A stretch of DNA of 37,243 nucleotides, from NCBI GenBank assembly GCA_020847555.1, contig JADLBT010000232.1, positions 1 to 37,243 of the forward strand. The letters run 5' to 3'. Under the pieces are notes generated by a model that saw only the letters and a list, made by a program, of their open reading frames with translations, was not told where the DNA came from and ran no database searches. A program made the translations under genes and the position numbers. Of this stretch, positions 7,358 through 16,157 are shown piece by piece; within the stretch, counting starts at the first letter, position 1, and each line of letters starts with the position of its first letter. This DNA comes from Gemmataceae bacterium (GTDB lineage Bacteria > Planctomycetota > Planctomycetia > Gemmatales > Gemmataceae).

Positions 7358-9898
7358 CTACTCGTGAACGATCTTGCACCGGGGCAGCGCCTTGCGCAGT
7401 TTCTCCACCCCCGCGGAGGTGATCTGGGTGCCGTTGACGGACAGGACGGTCAGGGTCTTCATCCTGGCCAGGGTGTCCACCCCGGCGTCGGTCACCCGAG
7501 TGTTGCCGAGGTACAGCGTTCGCAGGTTCGACAGGTTCGCGAGCGGCTTGAGCCCTTCGTCCCCGAGCCGGGTGTGGGCCAGGTCGAGCAAGTGGAGCTG
7601 TTTGAGGCCGCGCAGGTGGTTCACCCCCGCATCGGACACTCTCTCCACTCCGTAGAGACCCAGAGCTTGCAACTCCGGGAGGCGACCGACGGCCTTCAGT
7701 CCCTCGTTGCTGATCTCCACGCAACCACGCAGGCCCAGGTGGTGAAGCTTCAGTCCGGCGAGGTGAGCGAGTCCCTCGTCGCGTACCCAGGTGTACGATA
7801 TTCCGAGTTCCCGCAGGTGTGGCAACCGGCGAAGGTTCTTCAGCCCCGCGCCGGTAAAATGGGGACCGAGCCAACGCAGGTGCAAGGTCGTCAACCCCTG
7901 GCAGCGCGGCAGATGGTCAAACCCCGCATCGGTGAGGTTCGGGCTGGCCAGGTGCAGCATTGCGAGCCTGGCGGCGAACGGCGAGCCGGTCAATCGGTCG
8001 ATGCCGGCGTCGGTGTACGCGTGGCCCCGCAGGTCGAGCACGCGCACCGAATCGGGCAGGGCACGCAGCTGTTCCAGGTCGTGATCGGTGAGCACCGTCC
8101 CCACGATGCCATTTTGAGTCGATCGGTGCGGCAGAGAAATGCCCACCGGCCGGAGCGAGCCGCCGGGTAGGTCGGTGACTTGCTTCCACACCCGCCTGTC
8201 AGCCAGCCCCACCGTGCCGCCCTGCTTCAGCACCCACTCGACAGCCGTGCGTTCCGGATCGGCCGCGGGCGGCGGTTGGTGCTTTCCGGCCGCCGCCAGT
8301 GGCTCCAGGCGCACCTTGACCGTTTCCTTGCCGCCGGCCCTGACCGCGAACTGTTTGGTGAACGTCTCGAACCCGCCCTTGGTCACCTTCAGCTCGTGCT
8401 TGCCCTCGTCCACTTCGACCGTGATCGGTTCACCGCCTGGAATCTTGAGTTCGTACTTCCTGTTGTTGAGGAAGACCGCGGCCCCGGGCTGATCGACCTC
8501 GATGACGAGCGTACCGGCAGGGGTCTGGACACGGAAGATCACGCCCGCAACCCAGAGGGCGCCCAGCAGGCCGGCGGCGGCCGCGCCCAGCCAGGGCAGC
8601 ACGCGGCGGGGAACCGAGGGACGGCCGCGCGACGAGGCGGCCGGTTGGCCAGCCGGCGTGGCCTCTCCCGAGCCCTCGGGACGCCGTCCCGACGGGGCGG
8701 GGCTGACGCGGGCCGTCAAGAGCGCATCCGCCGTCCTGGCGACACGGGCGGTGTCGGGCGGACTGTCCTCTGAGCGCAGCAGCACGGGCAGGTCGTGACC
8801 GGCGCAGAACGGTGCCAGCGCCGTCGCCACGTCCGCGGGCGTGGCGAAGCGGTCCGCCGGCTTCTTGGCCAGGAGCCGCTGAAGGACGGCTTCCAGGCCG
8901 GCGGGCGCGTCCGGGCGCAGCGGTGGCAGCGCCGGGATCGGCCCGCCCGCGTGGGCCAGCATCTTTTTCAGAGCCTGGCGGTACTCGCTGCCGTCATACG
9001 GCGGGCGACCCGCGAGCAGGAAGAACAGGGTGCAGCCCAGGCTGTACACGTCGGCCCGGCCATCGACGCAGTGCGCGTCGAACGCCTGCTCGGGAGCCAT
9101 GTAGTCGAGAGTGCCCATGATCTGCCCGACCTCGGTCAGCTCGCCCTCGGCCATCTCGCCGCGCAGCAGGGCCAGGCCGAGATCGAGCACCTTCACCTGC
9201 CCCGCCGGTGTGACGAGCAGGTTAGACGGCTTGATGTCGCGGTGAACCAGACCGTGCTCGTGGGCGTGCTGCAACCCCAGGGCCGCCTGCCGGATTGCCT
9301 CGCAGGCGTCGGCCACTGGCAACGGGCCGCGCTTGCGCACCAGCCGCGCCAGGTCGCAGCCCTCGACGTGCTCCATGACGAGAAAGTGCTGCCCATCGCT
9401 CTCGCCCGCGTCGGTGGCCTGCACGATGTTGGGGTGCTGGAGCTTGCCGACGGCCTCCATCTCGCGGCGGAAACGGGCCACAGCCTGCGGCTTGCGCAGC
9501 CGTTCCGGCGGCAGCACCTTCAGGACCACTTCCCGCTTCAAGAACGGGTGCAGCGCCTTGTAGACCACCCCCATGCCGCCCCGGCCGACGGGGTGCAGCA
9601 GCTGGTACTGCCCCAGCTGGGCCAGCACCGGCGACGCCGTTGCCGCGGCGGGGGTGAGGGCCTGGACCTGGGCGACGGCATGCCGGCACTGGGCTTCCTG
9701 CACAAACGGGTCGAGCCGGGCCGCCAACTTGACGCCAGCGACAACGGGGTCGGCCGACGGCGCCGACGATTCCAGCGTGTTCTGACAGGCGGCGCAGGTG
9801 AGGATGTGTTCGGCCACCGCGTCGAGGTCCGCCGCCGGCAGATCGCCGGAGCTGAAGGCAAGCAGGCGGGGTTGCAGCGGGCAGGGGGTGGCAGTCAT
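7358..9898 (-). CDS. Transmembrane Ser/Thr protein kinase with zinc motif, PEGA domain and leucine-rich repeats
   Basis: 846 residues. Order: anti-sigma-like zinc motif HxxxCxxC (H31, C35, C38); kinase domain about 98-365 with glycine loop GRGGMG, Lys127, HRDIKPSN (Asp221), DLG instead of DFG (239-241) and MAPE; Pro/Ser-rich linker; membrane segment about 433-455; PEGA domain about 458-533; and an outer C-terminal domain of about nine leucine-rich repeats with the LTDAG wording. A cytoplasmic kinase would thus be tied to an external sensor. Start at 9898 follows related N-termini; a GTG at 9949 would add 17 residues, and neither has a clear ribosome site. The gene begins 59 bp after the stop of the ECF sigma gene, an arrangement known in planctomycetes, so the two are probably one signalling unit. 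Confidence 0.9.
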   Translation of the reverse strand: MTATPCPLQPRLLAFSSGDLPAADLDAVAEHILTCAACQNTLESSAPSADPVVAGVKLAARLDPFVQEAQCRHAVAQVQALTPAAATASPVLAQLGQYQLLHPVGRGGMGVVYKALHPFLKREVVLKVLPPERLRKPQAVARFRREMEAVGKLQHPNIVQATDAGESDGQHFLVMEHVEGCDLARLVRKRGPLPVADACEAIRQAALGLQHAHEHGLVHRDIKPSNLLVTPAGQVKVLDLGLALLRGEMAEGELTEVGQIMGTLDYMAPEQAFDAHCVDGRADVYSLGCTLFFLLAGRPPYDGSEYRQALKKMLAHAGGPIPALPPLRPDAPAGLEAVLQRLLAKKPADRFATPADVATALAPFCAGHDLPVLLRSEDSPPDTARVARTADALLTARVSPAPSGRRPEGSGEATPAGQPAASSRGRPSVPRRVLPWLGAAAAGLLGALWVAGVIFRVQTPAGTLVIEVDQPGAAVFLNNRKYELKIPGGEPITVEVDEGKHELKVTKGGFETFTKQFAVRAGGKETVKVRLEPLAAAGKHQPPPAADPERTAVEWVLKQGGTVGLADRRVWKQVTDLPGGSLRPVGISLPHRSTQNGIVGTVLTDHDLEQLRALPDSVRVLDLRGHAYTDAGIDRLTGSPFAARLAMLHLASPNLTDAGFDHLPRCQGLTTLHLRWLGPHFTGAGLKNLRRLPHLRELGISYTWVRDEGLAHLAGLKLHHLGLRGCVEISNEGLKAVGRLPELQALGLYGVERVSDAGVNHLRGLKQLHLLDLAHTRLGDEGLKPLANLSNLRTLYLGNTRVTDAGVDTLARMKTLTVLSVNGTQITSAGVEKLRKALPRCKIVHE

Positions 9899-9957
9899 GA
9901 GTAGTTCGGTCCATTCAGGCCGACGGCTCGCGGCCTGTAAACTTTGCACGGGTCGTG

Positions 9958-10575
9958 TCAGTCGAGCAACTCGCCCAGTTCGTCACGCAGGCGGCGGAGC
10001 ACACGCGACTTGGCGACGTACACGGCCCCGGTGCTCATCCCGAGCGCGGCGGCCACCTCGGCGGGAGTCTGCTCCTCGACCGCGACGCCCCAGAACGCCT
10101 GCCAGGTCCGTTCCTCGAACTCGGCCCGGATCAGTTCCAGGACGCGGCGGAACAGGCTGCCTTCCGCCCCGGCGTCCGGCGCCGAGTTGGCGCTCTCGGC
10201 CTCGGCAAGCTGAAGGAGGCGTTGCTGGGCAGTCGTCCCGCCGGCCGCCTCGGGCTGTGCCTGGCGGCGCCGCCAGTGGTCGCGCAGCTTGTTGCGCGTG
10301 ATCGTCCACAGCCAGCCGCGGAAGGAGTCGCCCGGCCGGTCGCGGCGGAACTGGGCGATGGTCCGTGCCACCGCGCAGAAAACCTCCTGCTGGACATCGG
10401 CGGCGTCCTCGGGCTGTAGCCCCTGCCGCCGGCACCAGCTGTACACTACCGGGCCAAACAGCCCGGTCAGCCGCTGCCAGGCGGCGTCGTTCCGGTCGCG
10501 GAGACGCACCAGCAGGCTCGACGCCACCGAGGCAGAGGCGGAGCCATTACCAGGATCAACGCGAGGGTCTTTCAT
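9958..10575 (-). CDS. ECF-type RNA polymerase sigma factor
   Basis: 205 residues with region 2 at about 23-90 (FGPVVYSWCRRQGLQPEDAA, DVQQEVF, FRGWLWTITRNKLRDHWRR) and region 4 at about 140-205 (EVAAALGMSTGAVYVAKSRVLRRL). Sigma-70 regions 1 and 3 are absent, as in extracytoplasmic-function sigma factors. It would direct polymerase to a regulon that cannot be named from this window. A good sigma70-type promoter lies 42 bases upstream. The kinase gene follows on the same strand, suggesting control by phosphorylation or by the kinase's zinc-motif N-terminus; no separate anti-sigma gene is adjacent. Confidence 0.92.
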   Translation of the reverse strand: MKDPRVDPGNGSASASVASSLLVRLRDRNDAAWQRLTGLFGPVVYSWCRRQGLQPEDAADVQQEVFCAVARTIAQFRRDRPGDSFRGWLWTITRNKLRDHWRRRQAQPEAAGGTTAQQRLLQLAEAESANSAPDAGAEGSLFRRVLELIRAEFEERTWQAFWGVAVEEQTPAEVAAALGMSTGAVYVAKSRVLRRLRDELGELLD

Positions 10576-10616
10576 CAGATTGCTCGCGACTGCTGGATGG
10601 CGGTGGTGATGGCCTT

Positions 10617-10645
10617 ATTCTAGCCCCTGTCGGCCGCGAACTCAA
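10617..10645 (-). promoter_or_regulatory. Sigma70-type promoter for the sigma factor-kinase genes
   Basis: On the minus strand TTGAGT (10645-10640) and TAGAAT (10622-10617) are separated by exactly 17 bases. Transcription would start about 35 bases before the sigma gene ATG. No copy of a distinct ECF-type promoter was recognised, so self-activation is not evident. Confidence 0.6.
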
Positions 10646-10749
10646 TCGGGGATCTTCCGGAGCGGCACGCCCTCTCAGCTCTCGCGTTTCCGGGATCCGC
10701 CTGCCAACGGCAACGGTCCGAGCGGAGAGCCTCGCCCACGGCCCGGAGG

Positions 10750-13700
10750 TCAGCCCGCCAGATCGTCGGCCGTTGTTCCCTCCGGCAGGTGCAGCCGGGC
10801 CAGCAGGAAGTGAAGTAACTCGGGGTCGGCCGGTTTGGTGAGGTGCAGGTCGAACCCGGCCTCCTTCGACCGCTCCCGATCCTGCGGCTGCCCCCACCCG
10901 GTCATCGCCACCACCAGCACTCCGTTAAGAGCGGGAATGGCCCGCAGTCGCCGGGCCACGTCGTAGCCGCTCAGCCCGGGCATGCCGATGTCCAGCAGCA
11001 CCACCTCCGGCCGGTACGCCCTGGCTTCTTTCAGCCCCTGCTCCCCGTCGTGCGCCACCCGCACGTCGTGGCCCCAGATGCGGGCCAGAACGGCGAGCGA
11101 TTCGGCCGCGTCCACGTTGTCGTCAACGATCAGTACGCGCCGTTGCGGGTCGCGGGCGCCGACCGCTCCTTCGCTGGTCGCCGCCGGCTCGCCCCGGTGC
11201 GGGTGGCCGGCGGGGGTGGCCGGCAGCCGGACGATGAACTCGCTGCCCTTGCCCAGGCCCTCGCTGCGCGCCTCGACCGTTCCGCCGTGCAGCTCGACGA
11301 GGCTGCGCACCAGGGTCAGGCCGATCCCCAGTCCGCCCTGGGACCGGCCGAGCGAGTGGTCGGCCTGCGTGAACAGATCGAACACCTTCAGGAGCAACTC
11401 GGGCGCGATGCCGATGCCGGTGTCGCGGACGCGCAGCACCACGTCGCCCCCGTCCCGCTCGGCGGTCAGGCGGATCAACCCCGGCTTCTCGGTGTACTTG
11501 GCGGCGTTGTTGAGCAGGTTGGCGACCACCTGGGCGACGCGCACCGGGTCGGCCTCCAGCTGCACCGGCTCGGGCGGCAGGCTCACCTCCAGGCGGTGGC
11601 CCCGGGCGTCGAGCAGCGGCCGGGCCGTTTCGACCGCCCGCGCCACTGCCGTTCCGAGGTCGAGCGGCTCCTTGCGCAGCTCGACCTTGCCGCGCATGAC
11701 GCGCGACACGTCGAGCAGGTCGTCCACCAGGCGGACGAGGTGCTGTACCTGCCGCTCCATCATCTCGCGCACGTCGGCCGTCTCCGTCGGGTTGGCCCCG
11801 CCCTCCTTGAGGATGTGCAGGGCGTTGCGGATCGGGGCGAGGGGGTTGCGCAGCTCGTGCGCCAGCGTCGCCAGGAACTCGTCCTTCCGCCGGTCCGCCT
11901 CGCGCACCTCCCGGTACAACCGGGCGTTCTCGATCGCCGACGCCGCCCGCCGCGCCAACTCCTCGGCGACGGCCAGGTCGTCGGCGTCGAAGCGCCGCCC
12001 CGACTCGGCTGCCATCAGGGTGATGGCGCCGAGGATGCGGTTCTCCGCCAGCAGCGGCACGCCGATGTACGAGCGCAGCCCCAGCCCGCGCAGGATGCGC
12101 AGCAACTCGGCGTCACGAGCCGCCTCGGTCAGCACCTGGTCCGAGATTTCCGGAATCAGCTCCGGTCGGCCGGTGCGCACGATGGCCGGTACGCCGCGCG
12201 GCGAGGCGGCGTCGGGCGGGTAGCGGCGGACCAGTTCGTGGGCGAGATCCACCCGGGTCGGATCGACGTGGGCGACGGCGAGGCGACGGATCGACCCGTC
12301 CGGGCCGACCATGTCCACCGCGCACCAGTCGGCCAGGCGCGGGACGGCCAGCCGGGCGACCGACGCCAGCGTCGTCTCGTAGTCCAGCGACGACGCCAGC
12401 GCCCCGCTCGCCTCGGACAGGAAGCGGAGCGCGTCCTCCGCCTTCTTCCGATCAGTAATGTCCACGCACGAGCCGGTCAACCCGGCGAACGTGCCGTCGG
12501 GCGTGAAGCGCGGGACGCTGGTGTCGAGGATCCAGCGGTGGGCTCCGTCCGCGTGGCGCAGCCGGTACTCGGTCCGGAACGGGCGCCGGTCGCGCAGCGC
12601 GGCGCGGCGGGCGCCCAGGCATGCCTTCCGGTCGTCCGGGTGGACACCCTCGATCCACCCGTTCCCGACCTCCTGGTCGGCCGCCCGGCCGGTGAACTCC
12701 AGCCACGGCCGATTGAAGAAGGTGCAGGCGCCGGACGTGTCCGCGACCCACAGCAGGACCGGGGCCGAGTCCGCCATCACCCGGAAGCGTTGCTCGCTCT
12801 CACGGATCTGCTGCTCGGCTGCCTTCCGGCCGGTGATGTCCTCGGCAATCCCGGCGACCCGGTACACCCGGCCGGCGGCATCCCGGATCGGGAACCCGCG
12901 GTCCCACACCCACCGGATCGCCCCGTCAGGGCGCACGATCCGGTACTCCTCCGCCGTCGCCTCGCCGGATGCCTGGCGCCCGACGGCGGCGCGAACCCGG
13001 TCCCGGTCCTCCTCATGGATCACGTCGAGGAACGACTCGTAGTTGGCATGCAGGGCCGCGCACGAGCGACCCCAGATGTCCTCGTAGGCGGGGCTGATGT
13101 AGACGATGCGGCCGGACACCGGGTCGCTGATCCAGAAGACGTCGGTGACGTTCTCCGCGAGTTGGCGGAACCGCAACTCCGCCTCTTCCAGGATGGCGCG
13201 GGCGCGCAGACGCTCGGTGATGTCCAGGAACACCCCGACCACTCGGCGCGGCCTGCCGGCCTCGTCCCGGAACACCTTCCCGCGCCCCTCGACCCAGCGC
13301 ACCTCGCCCCCGGACCGGAGCAGCCGGTACTCGATCCGGTGCTGGCCCTCCTCGAGGGTGCGCGCGACGGTGGCCCGGAATCGATCCCGGTCGTCCGGGT
13401 GGACATCGGCCAGGATGTCGTCGAAGGTGCTGGGGAATGTGTCCGGGGCCAGGCCGCGGAGGGTCTTCACGGTCGGCGACCACGCCACGCGGTTGGTGGC
13501 GATGTCCCACTCCCAGGTGCCCATCCCGCCTGCCTCCAGGGCCAGGCGGAGGTGCTCCTCGCGCGCCCGCAGGGCGTCCTCCGCCCGCTTCCGCTCCAGG
13601 AACTGGCCGAACTGGCTGGCGAGATCCGTCATCACCTCCAGCAGGGGCGCATCCTGGTCGCACCAGTCGCGGCTGAAGAACTCCAGTACGCCCAGGCACT

Positions 13701-15174
13701 CGCCGATACCGACCCGGACCGGGCAGGCGAACGCGCCGCGCAGCCCGCTGGTCCGCACCGCCGCGGCGCGCGGGAAGTTTGGATCGAGGGCCACGTTCGC
13801 GATCCACGCCGCCGCGGACGTGGCCCAGACGCGCCCGGGCAGCCCCTCGCCTCGCGCCACCACCCGCGCCAGGGACGCGGCGACGAACGATTCGGCGCGG
13901 ACGTCCGGGGCGTGCCAGGCAGCCAGGCAGCGCAGCACGTCCCGGTCGCCGTCAGCCGCCCAGACCCCCCCCACGCTCCATCCCAGCTGGCGGCAGACGG
14001 CCTCCAGGATCTGGGGGGCGGCCGCCTCGGGCGTGGCCGCCTCGGCCAGGATGCGGGTGACGGCGACCTGGACGTTGCGGCGCCGCTCGGCCGCCCGCCG
14101 CTCCGACACGTCACGAGCGATCACCGACGCGCCGACGACACGCCCGACCCGGTCCCGGACCGGGGAGATGTTCACCGACACGCCCACCAGCCGCCCGTCC
14201 TTGCGCCGCCGTACCGTCTCGTACGGGTTGGTCCCCTCGCCCCGCTTCAGCCGGTCCAGGATACTCGGCAACTCCTCCAGATGCCCGTTCGGAAACAGGA
14301 ACGAGACGTGTCGGCCGACCGCCTCTGTCGCGAGGTAGCCGTACATCCGCTCGGCGGCGGCGTTCCAGCTGGTCACGATGCCGTCAAGCGTCTTGGCGAA
14401 GATCGCGTCCTCGGACGATTCGACGATGGCCGCCAGCCGGGTCCGCTCGTCCTCGCCCCGGTGCCGCTCGGTCATGTCCCGGAACACCAGAACCACCCCG
14501 GCGATCTGCCCGTCCGACCTGCGGATCGGGGCTGCGCTGTCGTCGATCAGACGCTCGGTCCCATCACGCGCGAGAAGGAGGTTGTGGCTGCCCGGACCGA
14601 CGACATGGCCGGCTCGCAGCACCCGGGCGGCCGGGCTATCGACCGGCGCCCGGGTGTCCTCGCTGACGACGCGGAAGACCTCGTCCAGCGGCCGCCCGCG
14701 CGCGTCGCGCAGCGACCACCCGGTCAGGCTCTCGGCGACCGCGTTGAGGGAGACGATCCGGCCGGCGGCGTCCGTGACGATGACGGCGTCGCCGATGCTG
14801 GCCAGGGTGGTCCGCAATCGCTCGCGCTGCGCCCGCTCGGCCTCCTCGGCCTGCTGTTGCGAAATGGTGACGTAAACGATCAGCAGGGTGACCTGGATAA
14901 ACACGCCCAGGCGCAGTCCGTCCGCCCAGGTGAAGGGCGGCTCGACGAGCGGGCTCTCGGGCAAGAGCCAGGCCACCGCGAAGCCGCTGAGGACAATGGC
15001 GAGGAGGGCCGGGATCAGGCGGCCCAGCCAGGCGCTGACAAGGACGGCGACGAAGAACATCGCCAGGGGAGTCGCAGCCAGGGGGGGCAGGGCGCGGGTG
15101 AAGGCGGTCGCGACCGCGACCGCGAGGACGGCGACGCCGTAGCGAAGCGGGACGGGGAGATTGGGTCGGGACAT
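10750..15174 (-). CDS. Membrane-bound hybrid histidine kinase with five PAS and two GAF domains
   Basis: 1474 residues. Order: three or four membrane helices (about 10-105) resembling the KdpD-type DUF4118 sensor; PAS1 (about 120-240); PAS2 (245-370); GAF1 (375-530); PAS3 (545-665); PAS4 (670-795); PAS5 (797-920); GAF2 (925-1085); HisKA dimerisation domain with phospho-acceptor His1106 in AHELRNP; ATPase domain with NLLNNAAKYT, DTGIGI and GGLGIGL (about 1205-1320); receiver domain with Asp1395 in LLDIGMPG (about 1346-1465). The signal likely passes from His1106 to Asp1395 and then to an unlinked partner, since no response regulator or Hpt gene is adjacent. AAGAGG precedes the ATG by 5 bases. 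Ligands cannot be predicted. Confidence 0.93.
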   Translation of the reverse strand: MSRPNLPVPLRYGVAVLAVAVATAFTRALPPLAATPLAMFFVAVLVSAWLGRLIPALLAIVLSGFAVAWLLPESPLVEPPFTWADGLRLGVFIQVTLLIVYVTISQQQAEEAERAQRERLRTTLASIGDAVIVTDAAGRIVSLNAVAESLTGWSLRDARGRPLDEVFRVVSEDTRAPVDSPAARVLRAGHVVGPGSHNLLLARDGTERLIDDSAAPIRRSDGQIAGVVLVFRDMTERHRGEDERTRLAAIVESSEDAIFAKTLDGIVTSWNAAAERMYGYLATEAVGRHVSFLFPNGHLEELPSILDRLKRGEGTNPYETVRRRKDGRLVGVSVNISPVRDRVGRVVGASVIARDVSERRAAERRRNVQVAVTRILAEAATPEAAAPQILEAVCRQLGWSVGGVWAADGDRDVLRCLAAWHAPDVRAESFVAASLARVVARGEGLPGRVWATSAAAWIANVALDPNFPRAAAVRTSGLRGAFACPVRVGIGECLGVLEFFSRDWCDQDAPLLEVMTDLASQFGQFLERKRAEDALRAREEHLRLALEAGGMGTWEWDIATNRVAWSPTVKTLRGLAPDTFPSTFDDILADVHPDDRDRFRATVARTLEEGQHRIEYRLLRSGGEVRWVEGRGKVFRDEAGRPRRVVGVFLDITERLRARAILEEAELRFRQLAENVTDVFWISDPVSGRIVYISPAYEDIWGRSCAALHANYESFLDVIHEEDRDRVRAAVGRQASGEATAEEYRIVRPDGAIRWVWDRGFPIRDAAGRVYRVAGIAEDITGRKAAEQQIRESEQRFRVMADSAPVLLWVADTSGACTFFNRPWLEFTGRAADQEVGNGWIEGVHPDDRKACLGARRAALRDRRPFRTEYRLRHADGAHRWILDTSVPRFTPDGTFAGLTGSCVDITDRKKAEDALRFLSEASGALASSLDYETTLASVARLAVPRLADWCAVDMVGPDGSIRRLAVAHVDPTRVDLAHELVRRYPPDAASPRGVPAIVRTGRPELIPEISDQVLTEAARDAELLRILRGLGLRSYIGVPLLAENRILGAITLMAAESGRRFDADDLAVAEELARRAASAIENARLYREVREADRRKDEFLATLAHELRNPLAPIRNALHILKEGGANPTETADVREMMERQVQHLVRLVDDLLDVSRVMRGKVELRKEPLDLGTAVARAVETARPLLDARGHRLEVSLPPEPVQLEADPVRVAQVVANLLNNAAKYTEKPGLIRLTAERDGGDVVLRVRDTGIGIAPELLLKVFDLFTQADHSLGRSQGGLGIGLTLVRSLVELHGGTVEARSEGLGKGSEFIVRLPATPAGHPHRGEPAATSEGAVGARDPQRRVLIVDDNVDAAESLAVLARIWGHDVRVAHDGEQGLKEARAYRPEVVLLDIGMPGLSGYDVARRLRAIPALNGVLVVAMTGWGQPQDRERSKEAGFDLHLTKPADPELLHFLLARLHLPEGTTADDLAG

Positions 15175-15287
15175 CGGCGCCTCTTGTCAACCGCGCCACC
15201 CGCGGCGACGGACCCCCTGGACCGGCCGGGACAAGTCGGGACGCACCCGGTATTGTAGCCGACGCGCGGCCTCGTACCACCTTCGGG

Positions 15288-16157
15288 TCAGCGGTCCGCC
15301 AGGCCGGCCGCCCGGCGCGCCTCCTTCCGCGCCTCCCGGCGCCGCTCGCGCCGGGCATACCAGCTCCGCCAGGTGATGCCCCAGGATACGGCGAAGTAGT
15401 ACGCCGGAAAGAACAGCGATGCCCACACGACCAGGCGCGTGCGCCCATCGACGGTATCCCCGGCCGGCGGGTCGGCCGGCATCAGCCACAGGACGAACAC
15501 GAGCACGGCCGCCCACACCATCCCGAGCCGGTTCGTGAAGCGGTTCAGCCGGCCCGGCTGCGTCGGGTACAGGTAGCGGCACGGCACGAACGTCAGCACC
15601 GCGAACGCCAGCAGCAGGCCGATGGTCACGGCTGGCGGCGGCTGGAGGGCATACAGGTAGAACGCGACGATGTTCCAGTACGACGGGAAGCCGAGGAAGT
15701 AGCCGTCGCTCGTCTTCGCCTCGACCTGGCAGAACCCGTAAGCGGCCGCCAGCAGCGGTATCGTCAGCCACCCCTCGGCCCCCGGCGGCAGCAGCCCCGC
15801 CTTCCAGATCAGCAGAAGCGGGAGCGTGACATAGGTCTGGAAATCGACCAGGTCGTCGAGGCGCCGGCCGTCGAACCCGGGCAGCACCTCCTTGACGCGG
15901 ACCAGCCGGGCGAACGCCCCGTCGGTCGCGTCGATCAGGGTCGCGACGACCATGAGGATGAACGCGACCCGGAACGAGTCCGGCCCGCCGCGCAGGATCG
16001 CCACGAGCATGGCCGCGGCGACGATCAGGCCGGTCGCGGTGTAGAAGTGGACGCACCACGCCAGGGCCTGGCGCACCCGCGGGCGGAGGCGCACGCGACG
16101 GCGCGCGGGCCGTTCGGGCGCGGGCAGCGGGACGGAGTCGGTCGCGTTATTCATCAT
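15288..16157 (-). CDS. CDP-alcohol phosphatidyltransferase, phosphatidylcholine-synthase-like
   Basis: 289-residue multi-pass membrane enzyme. The CDP-alcohol motif is complete: D76xxDG80xxAR84, then G97xxxD101xxxD105. The 12-residue gap between AR and G, the RVKEVLP stretch after AR and a later FLGFPSYWN segment match what I recall of bacterial phosphatidylcholine synthases (Pcs), which condense choline with CDP-diacylglycerol. The C-terminus is very basic. The ATG at 16157 shares its A with the stop TGA of the upstream transporter gene, and GGAGG lies 4 bases before; the next ATG (16154) is an alternative. The neighbouring gene is a choline-transporter homologue, which supports choline as substrate. 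Other CDP-alcohol transferases (for serine, inositol or glycerophosphate) cannot be excluded without alignment. Confidence 0.82.
   Translation of the reverse strand: MMNNATDSVPLPAPERPARRRVRLRPRVRQALAWCVHFYTATGLIVAAAMLVAILRGGPDSFRVAFILMVVATLIDATDGAFARLVRVKEVLPGFDGRRLDDLVDFQTYVTLPLLLIWKAGLLPPGAEGWLTIPLLAAAYGFCQVEAKTSDGYFLGFPSYWNIVAFYLYALQPPPAVTIGLLLAFAVLTFVPCRYLYPTQPGRLNRFTNRLGMVWAAVLVFVLWLMPADPPAGDTVDGRTRLVVWASLFFPAYYFAVSWGITWRSWYARRERRREARKEARRAAGLADR

Noticed and set aside
10843..15258. A 1471-codon open frame on the plus strand
   Set aside because: It lies exactly opposite the histidine kinase gene. Its Arg/Gln/Pro/His-rich translation has no domain and is what a GC-rich coding strand produces on its complement.
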